From Cupriavidus basilensis (GTDB taxonomy: Bacteria; Pseudomonadota; Gammaproteobacteria; Burkholderiales; Burkholderiaceae): a stretch of DNA of 64,000 nt. The position numbers and the translations under genes were made by a program. Of the stretch, positions 19,148 to 27,868 are shown piece after piece (the stretch's first letter is position 1; every line of letters starts with the position of its first letter). The DNA is taken from positions 1,984,001-2,048,000 of the forward strand of contig NZ_CP010537.1 of NCBI RefSeq assembly GCF_000832305.1, read 5' to 3'. The notes beneath the pieces are model-generated. The model was not told where the DNA came from. It saw only the letters and a list, made by a program, of their open reading frames with translations, and searched no databases.

Positions 19148-19420
19148 TCACCTACGCAGCACCCCAGAGTTAGGTCGGCATGGACATCGCGTAACCCATT
19201 GAATTCGTAGCACTTTATTGGCCCGCAAGCATGTCCATACCTATGGCTCACCAAAGGCGTCCTTTGTCGTGTCCATGTCCATGATTGGGCTAGGTGCTGA
19301 TGATTTCGAGGCGATGCGAATCGCGCTCGTCACGCGATTCGGGATGCGACGCTGGGTTTGAATCAATCTCCGCTGCGCTTGCAATGGCTACACCCACACT
19401 ACTTACAGCGATGCACCGCA

Positions 19421-19840
19421 TTACCTTCTCAAGGGCGTCGGCGGAGGCTGCAACTCGTCAACTTGGACTCGCAACAGCGCATTCTCTTGCAAGAGTTCGA
19501 GCACCGCGCGATGTGCATTCTCCAGCTTTGATTGCGCACTATCTCGCTCCATCGTGAGCCGCTTGACTTTGCTTTCAAGGGTTTCTCGCTCGCGCCGTCG
19601 ACGTTGGCGTTCCGCCTTTACCTCCCGAAGTTGGTCATGAATCTCCACCCACGTCTGAATTTCGCGAACCAAAACCGGATAGCGACTCTTTTTCAGAGCC
19701 GAAGGGTCAGCACCAGCCTCCCTAGCCACATTGTTCTGACTAACGACGGTGCCGCGCGGAAGCAGCCGAGGATGACCGTCTCTCAGACGTTCAAAGGCTT
19801 GACGGAATCGTTCTTCTGCGGTTTCACTCGTCGATGACAT
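19421..19840 (-). CDS. Small coiled-coil protein of the recombinase cluster (TnpC-like)
   Basis: This 139-residue protein has an N-terminal helix-turn-helix-like stretch (GTVVSQNNVAREAGADPSAL, about residues 31-50) and a long basic/acidic coiled coil (about 65-130) with heptad-like spacing. It overlaps the end of the 684-residue recombinase gene by 17 bp and is the last gene of the four-gene unit. Tn554 has a protein of similar size and place (TnpC, a helper of transposition). A helper role in recombination is inferred. Confidence 0.7.
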   Translation of the reverse strand: MSSTSETAEERFRQAFERLRDGHPRLLPRGTVVSQNNVAREAGADPSALKKSRYPVLVREIQTWVEIHDQLREVKAERQRRRRERETLESKVKRLTMERDSAQSKLENAHRAVLELLQENALLRVQVDELQPPPTPLRR

Positions 19841-21878
19841 TTAGAAAGTTCCTCAGGCCGTTCGCTTCGATTTCGAGCTTCCGTACTCTTGGACTGCCCG
19901 GCTTAGCTTGTTCAATTTCACGTTCGAGGGCGGCAAGCTGACGCTTCACAGATTCCCGCTTCTCACTATCAAACAATGCCTCCCTGCAAGGCTTCCTTCC
20001 ATCGCCTCCTGCACACGGTGACACAGATTCAATCCCTCCGTACTCACAGTCGCCTCTCTTTGCGCACCCTCCAAGTCGAGTTGCACGAAACGTCACTTCT
20101 CCCTTGCGAGCAGCCTTTACAAGAGCGCGGAATTCGTTGACTTTGACGAGCTCTACAATCTCTTGCTTTCGCTGCATGCCTAAAGGTGAGACATATCGGT
20201 CGCTGGTTAGAGCTTGAATCTGCTTTGCAACCACCTCATAACGGGCAGCAATAGTCAGCTGTTCATATTCGCCATTGAGGCGCATGCGGCTGTAGTTAGC
20301 GCCGTAGTATTGAGTTTGAAGCACAGTGAGATGTTTCAGAATCACCTGGATGGAAGTGTTGCTAAGTAGTCCACTCGCGAACATATTGACTGCTCCGGTC
20401 CTGCGGAGACAGTGCCAAGCTAATGGCCATTTTTCACCAATGGTGAATTTCCCCATTTTTTCCAAGTTTGGAGTAAACATTTTTGCTATTCTCATATCCT
20501 CTTCTGTAATCCTCAGCTCTTCGTCGTCAAACAAGGCTGGACATCCTTTGATAACACTTTGATAGGATTGAGGAACCGGTCGCACAGCGTACGGTTTGTT
20601 GCGCCTTGAGGTTGACCAAGGCTCAAAAGAACCGTGGAATAGGTATGGGTTAGCTTTGTCGTCGTCACTACATGAGGCAGCTGGGTTTGCTTCAGCGCAT
20701 CGCACACGCATTCTGGCGACCGTCGAAATCGCCTCTATCGCCACCTCGACGTGGGGACTTGTCGGCCACCACGCGTCGCTATCGGGGTCGGTCTTGGTGG
20801 TCTCACCTCGAACAATCAAATATCGCCCCAAGACCGAGTTCTCCTCCCACAGCAAGCAATCCGACCTCAATCCGGCCGCCTCTTCAAGCCGTTGAAACGT
20901 AAAGTTCAAAACGTACGCAAGACCCACGTTTTGAACCAACGTAAAATATGTCGACAGAGACCTTACGTCAATGTCCTCGTTATCCCCCGAACCTACCCAT
21001 CGCTTAAGGAGCGGAGCGATGCCATAGTTCTCTGCGGTTGTTTCGAAGCGACCATAGCTTTCTCGCTTAGTCCACTTTCCTGCTCCTTTTTTCTGCTTCG
21101 TAAAAGGAAGGTATGTATCTGATGGACTGACCATTGAGACTGCATTCTCAAGCGAACCGAAGTTGTGTTCGTAGGCCTTTACGCAAAATTCAAAGCAGGC
21201 CTCTATTTTTCGCTTATGTGCGATAAAATCATCGAGAAATAGTCTTAGTCGCTGAACTTGGTAAACCCATATTCGAGGTGGTATGTAGGCGGTTTGGACG
21301 TGCTCGTCATCTGCGGACTCACTGATATGTCGCGAAAAGTAACGAAGCGCTATCTCATCGAATATAACAAATCCAATCTCTTCTCGCGCTCTAAAAAGTC
21401 GGTCGAGAAGGACAAGGACACGCTTCTTGTGATGTTTGCTCGGGAATAATCCGATGACCTTCGGAAACAATCGAGGGAATTTGCTTAGCTGGTCCGCCGT
21501 AATGCCTTCATGCTCGCAAAGAACGACAATGCGACGCACAGAACTGAACGCGACATCAATTGAGCTCCAACTTTGGCTACCGCGGCTTCCCCACATTATC
21601 CAGGTAGTCGCCAGCCTCAGCAATTGTTCATTTTTTGAGCCCAATGGTGGTACTTTAGGATGGTGCCCTCCAGTAAATTTGAGTACGAAGCTTCTTCCTA
21701 CTTGTACAGAGTAGTCCCAACTCGGCTCGCGCCATCGTGATACAGGTATCCCATTCAAGTCTACGCTGACTACCCAATCGTCCGGTGGTGGCCAGTGCGG
21801 TGGACGATAGCAAGCCCAGTCGGGCGAGATAGGGTCGCCAGATATTTTCAAAGCAAGTTGGGTGACGAGCATATTCAT
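19824..21878 (-). CDS. Tyrosine recombinase, large (TnpB-like), third of the trio
   Basis: This 684-residue recombinase has its catalytic domain in the C-terminal half. The first Arg is in NFTFQRLEEAAGLRSD; HCLRRTGAVNMFASG gives His-x-x-Arg; HLTVLQTQYYGANY gives His and the Tyr nucleophile. The C-terminus has a Cys cluster (GGCAKRGDCEYGG, SVSPCAGG, KPCREALF), possibly metal-binding, then a coiled coil (residues ~640-680). ATG 21878 overlaps the previous stop by 4 bp. Base composition is clearly more AT-rich than the surrounding catabolic genes, a sign of transfer. Confidence 0.85.
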   Translation of the reverse strand: MNMLVTQLALKISGDPISPDWACYRPPHWPPPDDWVVSVDLNGIPVSRWREPSWDYSVQVGRSFVLKFTGGHHPKVPPLGSKNEQLLRLATTWIMWGSRGSQSWSSIDVAFSSVRRIVVLCEHEGITADQLSKFPRLFPKVIGLFPSKHHKKRVLVLLDRLFRAREEIGFVIFDEIALRYFSRHISESADDEHVQTAYIPPRIWVYQVQRLRLFLDDFIAHKRKIEACFEFCVKAYEHNFGSLENAVSMVSPSDTYLPFTKQKKGAGKWTKRESYGRFETTAENYGIAPLLKRWVGSGDNEDIDVRSLSTYFTLVQNVGLAYVLNFTFQRLEEAAGLRSDCLLWEENSVLGRYLIVRGETTKTDPDSDAWWPTSPHVEVAIEAISTVARMRVRCAEANPAASCSDDDKANPYLFHGSFEPWSTSRRNKPYAVRPVPQSYQSVIKGCPALFDDEELRITEEDMRIAKMFTPNLEKMGKFTIGEKWPLAWHCLRRTGAVNMFASGLLSNTSIQVILKHLTVLQTQYYGANYSRMRLNGEYEQLTIAARYEVVAKQIQALTSDRYVSPLGMQRKQEIVELVKVNEFRALVKAARKGEVTFRATRLGGCAKRGDCEYGGIESVSPCAGGDGRKPCREALFDSEKRESVKRQLAALEREIEQAKPGSPRVRKLEIEANGLRNFLNVIDE

Positions 21879-23563
21879 TCCATCCCCTCCAATTCAAGCA
21901 GCACCTGCCGCCAGTCCGGGTGATAATCACCCTCATTGATACGCTCTTGTGCTTCGTGCACCCAACTCCGCCTCGCATCGTTTGACCGTTCAAACCACCT
22001 CAACTTCTCCAGAATTCTGTCTCGAGCTAACTTAGACGGGGGTTCAGGCTCATCCGCGTGGGGCAATCTCGCCTTGCTAAGCTCAATTAGCTTTAGTTGT
22101 CCGAACGATGCTAGCGACCAAACGTACTCAAACGAATCCACATCCCGATGGTTTACGCACCATAGGCATCCAGACGCCTTATCGCAGTCCGGTCGCGGCG
22201 CCCCTCTTGGAATGCTCTCAATCTCTTTAGGTTTGCCCGTACAACCACCTGGAGCCACTGCCTGCGTACGGGCCGAATGTGGGTCGTTTTTCGACCAAAA
22301 CTTTGCCGACTCAACGATGGCCGTCTGAACGCTTGGCCGTTTGTAGACGCTAAGCAAGGTCCCCTTCAAATGCTGCGCCATTTCTGCGGTTAGCTCCGGA
22401 TTGGCAGTCTCACGAAGCAGCCAGTTGATTCGAGTGTTCCGCAATATGAGTGGCGAGACAAAGGCAATTCCCTGCTCCCTGCAGATTTTCCGTAGACGGT
22501 GTCCGCTGGAACTCACCCCTAGCCGGCTTCCCTTCATCCCAATAAAAGGGAAAAGAAGCTTTGAACGAGGAAAAATTTTTCTTCGCCACTCGAGATAGCG
22601 CTCAAAATGAGGTCTGTACTCCGCGAATATTTCAAATAAGACGTCACCCCCGCGCCGAGCTTTATATTCCTTCACCTGATAACCGTTAAGGTAGCTACTG
22701 TATGAGAACCGACGTAGCTTGAGGTCAACGGCTGGAGTCAAATTCATCCCCGTCTGGCCGATGAACATGTGTAGTTCAGCTTCTATCCTCAAGTTTGCAA
22801 GAGGGTATCGCTCCCCTAGCCTTGTCTCCTGCGCAATCTCGCGGAGACCTGTGTAGTGACCCATTCTTTTTATCGACTTCCCGCTCCTCAGCGCAATTTT
22901 GACAGGTAGGGGAGCCTTTAGAACGGTCTGAAGAGGCAGACCATCGCAAATATCCTGTAGCAAGTGCCCAAAAGCAAAAGTGTCGCTCAGATTCTGCTTT
23001 TCAGCGCGGATGCCAACTGCGGATTTTCGATGACCTTTCCGCTCCAGTCGCGTTAGGTCCATTGCGGAGGTATGCCGGTCGAAAATCTTATCCAGCAAAT
23101 TTCCCACTGCTGAGGCATATCCATATGCCGTACCCATCGAGATGCGATAGCTATCGGAGTTGCGTATGCCCGGTGGAGGCCGTCTTCCATTGCGTGTCCT
23201 GTACAGCAACAAATCAGCCCAAGCGCAGAAGGTTCCGGTAACCGCCTCCATGGTCAAAGGATGACGCTTGCTCTCGGCAAATCTGAAAAAATATCTCAAG
23301 TTCAGAATCTGCTTGTCAGCGTATTCTCTCGAGCCTCCTCCCTCCAGTTCTAAGTTGATTTGCTCGTGTAATGCACGTACTAGCTCCAAGCGTTCAAGTT
23401 TCGGCTTTCCAAGCGCTCCACTGGCTATCATCTCCTCGACACAGTCAGTCCGCGCCTGCGCCCCACCTTCATAGAGGAGGATATGCAGGTTCCATGGTGT
23501 TTCCTGGTCTCCAAAATGGACACTGGGAAAGCTAAAATCAAATAGCACTTCATCGATTCGCAT
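21875..23563 (-). CDS. Recombinase-like protein with degenerate catalytic Arg, second of the trio
   Basis: The product has 562 residues. The fold outline of a tyrosine recombinase is visible: FIGQTGMNLTPAVDLKL stands where TGMRxxE is normal, so the first catalytic Arg is Asn. LILRNTRINWLLRET carries an Arg in the HxxR place, and QHLKGTLLSVYKRP provides a His and Tyr. A Cys-rich tail (PDCDKASGCLWCVNHRD, about 465-481) may bind metal. It begins 11 bp after the first recombinase and overlaps the third. It may be a structural or regulatory partner rather than an active strand-cutter. Confidence 0.75.
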   Translation of the reverse strand: MRIDEVLFDFSFPSVHFGDQETPWNLHILLYEGGAQARTDCVEEMIASGALGKPKLERLELVRALHEQINLELEGGGSREYADKQILNLRYFFRFAESKRHPLTMEAVTGTFCAWADLLLYRTRNGRRPPPGIRNSDSYRISMGTAYGYASAVGNLLDKIFDRHTSAMDLTRLERKGHRKSAVGIRAEKQNLSDTFAFGHLLQDICDGLPLQTVLKAPLPVKIALRSGKSIKRMGHYTGLREIAQETRLGERYPLANLRIEAELHMFIGQTGMNLTPAVDLKLRRFSYSSYLNGYQVKEYKARRGGDVLFEIFAEYRPHFERYLEWRRKIFPRSKLLFPFIGMKGSRLGVSSSGHRLRKICREQGIAFVSPLILRNTRINWLLRETANPELTAEMAQHLKGTLLSVYKRPSVQTAIVESAKFWSKNDPHSARTQAVAPGGCTGKPKEIESIPRGAPRPDCDKASGCLWCVNHRDVDSFEYVWSLASFGQLKLIELSKARLPHADEPEPPSKLARDRILEKLRWFERSNDARRSWVHEAQERINEGDYHPDWRQVLLELEGME

Positions 23564-23574
23564 AGACTAGGCCG

Positions 23575-24843
23575 TTACGCTTGAACGTGGTTCCAATTCC
23601 TACGTCGGATTCCGGTAAATGCTGCGCTGAATGCAGCTGAGACCTCCTGTTTCACCCGGGTTTTCTCGCGGAACTTCACGTATCGAAGGCTTGTCTGCTC
23701 GTGCTTATGAAGCATGGCATCTCGAAGGACACCAACTGCTTCAGTCGTGCTTGCGCCGCTCTTGAGCAGGATGTCAAGAAACCATGTGCCAAACGTTGCC
23801 CGCGACTGATGAAATTTAAATTGCTCCATGAAGCGCATTTCGGCCATGACCGCACGTGCTCTCATATCAAGGACGAGTCGGTCTACGGTTGCGACGGTGT
23901 ATGGCCGACCGCTCCGCGTCAGGAAAAGTAAATTCTTATGCTTCGGAAGCGCCCTTGTTTCCCTCATCAAACGCTTCGTCGACGTCGCATACCGCTTCAG
24001 GTCATCCAAAACCACTTTGGGCACCCAGAGATTGCCTGAGACCGAGCCCTTCGTTGCTATCCCTGTCCCCGGCCCAACGGCAAGCAGGAATACGCCAGGC
24101 ATGAACGGGTCTTCTCGCGCAATTTCAAGCCCAGTAACGGTCAAAGTGACGTTCGTACCGACTCGTGCACCGGTGAAGAACCCGTGGCAAAGCATTAGAT
24201 GCAGCTCCTCAGTTTCATGCTCTGCGGTGTACCTGAGCAGCCGATTCATGTCCTCGGAAAGAAGGGGTAAAAGACCGTCCTCGAGTTGGTCGCCCACTAC
24301 TCTGCGATAGGGAATTGACAGGTCGCTACTCATCCTAAGCACGGCTCGCCTGAAACCACACGAATCAGCAATCGGAATAGCGATGTGGCGGTCATGCCAC
24401 ATTGGGACAGTATTGCCGACAAGATTGTGCAAGTTTGCGAATCGATAGAAGCGGATAACTGCATTCATGCAATTCGATACCGTACTACCCCGTAGCCTGC
24501 CGGCTTTGCGCTCATCGACCAGATGTTTTCTGAATATTCGGAGTACCTGTTCTGCCTGGCGTACAGGGAAGTGCCGCCAATCAAGTCCCTTGCTCTCAAG
24601 CCAGTTCGCGTATCGATACAGGTGTTTCATTTCGCGCCTGACGGTTTCTGCGTCGACCGCAGACGAGGCTGTCCTTTCCGTGCTCCAGGCGTTTGCCTCA
24701 TCCCAAGGACTGTGGTCTGCCCAAAAGATTTGTGGTAGCCGCTCAACAGGCTTCTTATCAGGCGACTTCGTCCAGACCAGCCGACCACACTCGTCAAGCG
24801 TCGCCTCCTGAAATTCGTGTTGGATGCAATCAAGCCACGCCAT
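23575..24843 (-). CDS. Tyrosine recombinase, first of the trio (GmtY/TnpA-like)
   Basis: This 422-residue recombinase starts the four-gene unit. The core-binding domain spans about residues 65-185. Catalytic residues are seen in FFTGARVGTNVTL (Arg), FHQSRATFGTWFLD (His-x-x-Arg) and AMLHKHEQTSLRYVKF (His and Tyr). The GARVGT and SRATFGTW forms are unlike XerC/D and resemble recombinases found in tandem sets such as Tn554 and Gamma-Mobile-Trio elements. The choice between those names is from memory of the families and is not certain. Confidence 0.8.
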   Translation of the reverse strand: MAWLDCIQHEFQEATLDECGRLVWTKSPDKKPVERLPQIFWADHSPWDEANAWSTERTASSAVDAETVRREMKHLYRYANWLESKGLDWRHFPVRQAEQVLRIFRKHLVDERKAGRLRGSTVSNCMNAVIRFYRFANLHNLVGNTVPMWHDRHIAIPIADSCGFRRAVLRMSSDLSIPYRRVVGDQLEDGLLPLLSEDMNRLLRYTAEHETEELHLMLCHGFFTGARVGTNVTLTVTGLEIAREDPFMPGVFLLAVGPGTGIATKGSVSGNLWVPKVVLDDLKRYATSTKRLMRETRALPKHKNLLFLTRSGRPYTVATVDRLVLDMRARAVMAEMRFMEQFKFHQSRATFGTWFLDILLKSGASTTEAVGVLRDAMLHKHEQTSLRYVKFREKTRVKQEVSAAFSAAFTGIRRRNWNHVQA

Positions 24844-25829
24844 GGTTGACTCCTTCGACGTAGGCGATGGGTCGTCCGCTACAACCGGTCGGTGCGCATG
24901 TAGATGAAGCCGGAGCGCTCCAACAGAGAGAATCCGATGGAATCAGTGCAAATCCACAAGCGTCAAAAGGAATGATGGATGAATGTTGGATTGAATCGGG
25001 GCAGTCGTGCGGGAATGTCAGCAACGAGCCGTGCGAGCGTGCGCTGCTTGAGCAGCGACAAGGATACGACGGAACCTCACTTATGAAGTATTGTTCTGAG
25101 AAGAACCGTTCGAATCTTGTCCTCTTGGGGAAATCCAACTCCATGACTTCACGCTGCATCGCATTCTCTCCGACGTACCCCTCTCATAAATAGCCAGACC
25201 GGGCTTACTTTATAACGGGCAGTCACGTCTTCGGATGCGAGAACAACCTATGGACATTGCGTCCTGTCACCAATCTAGCAAAAGCTCTGTCCTTATTCAA
25301 GGGTATGGTCGACTCAGTTCAGACCGTATCTTTATCACTCTGACGACTCCGGAGTGATGTTGGACATATCCAACGTGAAGCAACTCTTCCCGCGTCATCG
25401 ACAAGGATTTCATTCACGAAGGTCAATTCAGCATTTGATGCTATAGGACTTGCAACTCGCCTCCGATGCACGAATTTCCATCAACGGTACTATCTACCTG
25501 ACCAATACAATTTTATATTCGTTATCCTTATGATAATTGCTATACCATGAAATTTACATTCTTTATCCGATAGATATATATTCACGCTATACGTACCATC
25601 ACCCACAATTTCAATCGATGTATAACATAAAATAATTAGGACAATTTACGTGCCAGAATTGACTTCACCGACTCGTTTGTGAGGTACTTTCTGCTCCCGA
25701 ATTTTCTTTGATTTCTCTGCGCTAACCAGCTAAGCTAACTTTGAAGTTTATGCTGACTATGTCGAGGAGTATTGGGCTATGTGGCCTCCTAGGCATAAGC
25801 GTGCGTCATATTGAATTGAGGAGCTAGCG
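24844..25829. other. Non-coding, AT-rich leader region upstream of the recombinases
   Basis: About 985 bp carry no supported gene. Between about 25500 and 25650 the sequence is strongly AT-rich (for example ATTTTATATTCGTTATCC and TATCCGATAGATATATATTC). This could hold promoters, recombinase binding sites or an element end. No clear inverted repeats were fixed by eye. Confidence 0.45.
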
Positions 25830-26237
25830 ATGGGGATGATTCGGGAGAGACGGCAACAAGCGCTTGCTGCGCTACTTGAGCATACCAATCCTTGGATGAC
25901 CGCGCGGTACTTCGCGCTGCTCAGTCATTGCATCCGGTTGGAGGACCTCAAAGATGCATATCTTGCTCCGTTTCCCAAAGGGGGAGATGCGGACACGCAA
26001 CGACCCTCGGTGACACTGCGAACCGTGAAAACGGGCAATTGTATGACAAAGACTGACGTGCCATTCAGGGCACACGAATGCACCTCCTGCAGGATGCAAA
26101 TCGTGAGCTCGAGTATTCCGCACGAATCCAAGGACGAACCACAGACGCATAGGTTGCTGCGCACTTGGCACGACCTCGAACGAACCGACGCCTTGGCCGC
26201 ACTCTTTAGCGCCCTAGACGAGCAACTGAAGTATTGA
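25830..26237 (+). CDS. Hypothetical protein
   Basis: This 135-residue protein is not recognised. It has GAGGAG seven bases before ATG 25830. The N-terminus is helical (RERRQQALAALLEHTNPWMTARYFALLSHC) and the middle has a spaced Cys pair (HECTSCRMQ). It is transcribed away from the recombinases and is probably island cargo. Confidence 0.5.
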   Translation: MGMIRERRQQALAALLEHTNPWMTARYFALLSHCIRLEDLKDAYLAPFPKGGDADTQRPSVTLRTVKTGNCMTKTDVPFRAHECTSCRMQIVSSSIPHESKDEPQTHRLLRTWHDLERTDALAALFSALDEQLKY

Positions 26238-26365
26238 GCGATGCCCGCTCTCGTTGGGGCTTTATGGCCCACCCAGTCTTTAATGGCAGTTCTAAAGTGA
26301 GTTGGGCTTCGTCGTCAGAAGCCATGTCGCACGGCTAGTGATATGCACTTCTTAGGAGAGTCTCG

Positions 26366-26878
26366 ATGTATGAAAGCAAGGATGAGATAGTCTTCGCCCC
26401 ATCTATCGATTGGTTTAAGGGGAAGGCAAAGAAGTTGAGGAAACGCATCGGTCAAGATTTGGTCACACATACGTTTTGTCTGGACCTTCTAGCCAAAATT
26501 TATGGATTCTTCAACTGGAAGGATTTCTGCGCCTTCAAACTGAGCGACGATGAATACGAGACGTTCTGGGATGCAGAGCTCGATGCCAAGACACTCGACG
26601 AACGACGGTATCTCCAGTCGTCGTCACTGATGATGGCGTTAGGGATGTCCGAGGTCGAAGCGCTTCGGGTGCTGGACGACGTCGGCGTTTCGCGAAAGCC
26701 TGAAAAGGCAAGAACCAAGTTGCAGACTGCTCCGGAAATCGCAACAAATCTGTACGTGGAGGAGCAACCCAAACTGAACCAAGGCGCGGAAATAAATAGG
26801 GAGTTGGCCCGGCAACCTCTCGTCAGCTACAAGAAGCGTCATCTGATTTCGTGTTCGCTCCCGTCTGCTTCGTCTTGA
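26366..26878 (+). CDS. Hypothetical protein with KAKKLRKR-HTFCLDLLAKIYGFFNWKDF motif
   Basis: This 170-residue protein begins 11 bp after GGAGAG. Residues about 16-52 (KGKAKKLRKRIGQ, then THTFCLDLLAKIYGF, then WKDF) match a small helical motif of the form KxxAKxL...H...LelvAkxxGxxxW that occurs at the start of various uncharacterised plasmid and island proteins. The rest is charged and low in recognisable features. Function is unknown. Confidence 0.55.
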   Translation: MYESKDEIVFAPSIDWFKGKAKKLRKRIGQDLVTHTFCLDLLAKIYGFFNWKDFCAFKLSDDEYETFWDAELDAKTLDERRYLQSSSLMMALGMSEVEALRVLDDVGVSRKPEKARTKLQTAPEIATNLYVEEQPKLNQGAEINRELARQPLVSYKKRHLISCSLPSASS

Positions 26879-27259
26879 CCGGCCCAATCCGAATCCCGCC
26901 GACTTGACAGCTCAGTACGCCATCCTCGAGAGCATGCTACGTCCGTACGTTCGACCGCAATCGCCAACTGGCCAGACAACACCGCTGAGCATCGGCGTGT
27001 GCGCTTGCTTGATTCAAAGAGGCTGTGCGCGGGAATTACAACACTGGAGGCTAGGCGGGATTTCGACATCATCGCCCCTTAGGCGCGAGTCGTCGAACTC
27101 CGCAACGACGGTTATTGCATCGTCACCTCCCTCCGTCAGAGTGTGGCCGCCTCCACAATGTCGGGCTGTGCATCAACATAGGCGCGAGAGTGAAGCCCAT
27201 ACGCGAGTCGAGCAGTTCCCAGTTGGTGCTTGCTCTCTGGCACTGATGTACGTTAAGCA
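26879..27259. other. Non-coding stretch, no feature recognised
   Basis: Open frames here lack ribosome sites and family resemblance. It separates island genes from the HNH remnant and is probably decayed sequence. Confidence 0.4.
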
Positions 27260-27489
27260 TCAACTGGTTGTGCAGTTGATGCCGAAGTGCCGTTCGCGAT
27301 GACAGTTCGGACATAAGGCCATCACATTCTCGATGCTGTCGTCGCCGCCGTCCGCCAACCGTTGGCGATGATGCACCTCGAGGTACGGCCTTCCGTCTGC
27401 GCGCTGAAACGGTGCCGCCTGCCCACATCCCTCGCAAGCGCCCTCAGCCCTCAGCAGGACTTCCGCGATGACGTCCGGATTCCGCCTGA
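27260..27489 (-). pseudogene. HNH endonuclease, C-terminal remnant
   Basis: On the minus strand the frame reads RRNPDVIAEVLLRAEGACEG with CxxC, then YLEVHHRQRLADGGDD, then NVMALCPNCHRERH, and stops at 27260. This is the conserved C-terminal part of McrA-like HNH nucleases (zinc Cys pairs plus the HH-N-H core). No N-terminal part or start codon is present; similarity ends at the edge of the RidA gene, so the break marks an island junction. Confidence 0.75.
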
Positions 27490-27501
27490 ATGCACATCGC
27501 C

Positions 27502-27858
27502 TTATTTCGCCGCGACGACCGCAATCTCGACTCGCAACAAGGGGCCGGCGAGTTTCGCTTCAACAGTCGCACGTGCCGGGCCGCAATCCTTCTCAACCCA
27601 CGCGTCCCAGACTTCGTTCATCGCGTCGAAGTCTGCGTCGATGTCGGAGAGCCAGATTTGGGCAGAAAGGATTCGCGACTTGTCCGTGCCGACCATCTCG
27701 AGATACTTGTCGATTTTTGCGAGCGCACCTCGGGTCTGGGTTCGAATGTCCGAATCGTCGTTATCGGAGGTTTGACCACCCACGAACACCAAGTTGCCGA
27801 ACTCCACCGCTCGGCTCATCCGGGCATTGGTCACGTGCCGCTTAATTTCAGTCTGCAT
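27502..27858 (-). CDS. RidA-family enamine/imine deaminase
   Basis: This 118-residue RidA/YjgF/Rid-family protein contains FGNLVFVGGQTSD near the N-terminus, LAKIDKYLEMVGTDKSRILSAQI in the middle and GPARATVEAKLAGPLLRVEI at the C-terminus, which includes the conserved Arg that binds the carboxylate of imine substrates. Rid proteins hydrolyse reactive imines to ketones and ammonia. Here it sits 10 bp after an amine/opine dehydrogenase operon that would produce imines, so it probably clears those intermediates. Confidence 0.88.
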   Translation of the reverse strand: MQTEIKRHVTNARMSRAVEFGNLVFVGGQTSDNDDSDIRTQTRGALAKIDKYLEMVGTDKSRILSAQIWLSDIDADFDAMNEVWDAWVEKDCGPARATVEAKLAGPLLRVEIAVVAAK

Positions 27859-27868
27859 CTGTGTTTCC

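Larger units (their letters stand above)
19400..25200 (-). mobile_element. Tandem-recombinase mobile module (Tn554-like / Gamma-Mobile-Trio-like)
   Basis: Three tyrosine-recombinase-type genes and a small coiled-coil gene are packed with 11-bp spacing, 4-bp overlap and 17-bp overlap, all on the minus strand. The likely cargo lies on both sides, with the large conflict protein at 13060-17058 as the best candidate. Ends and attachment sites were not found. Confidence 0.6.
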
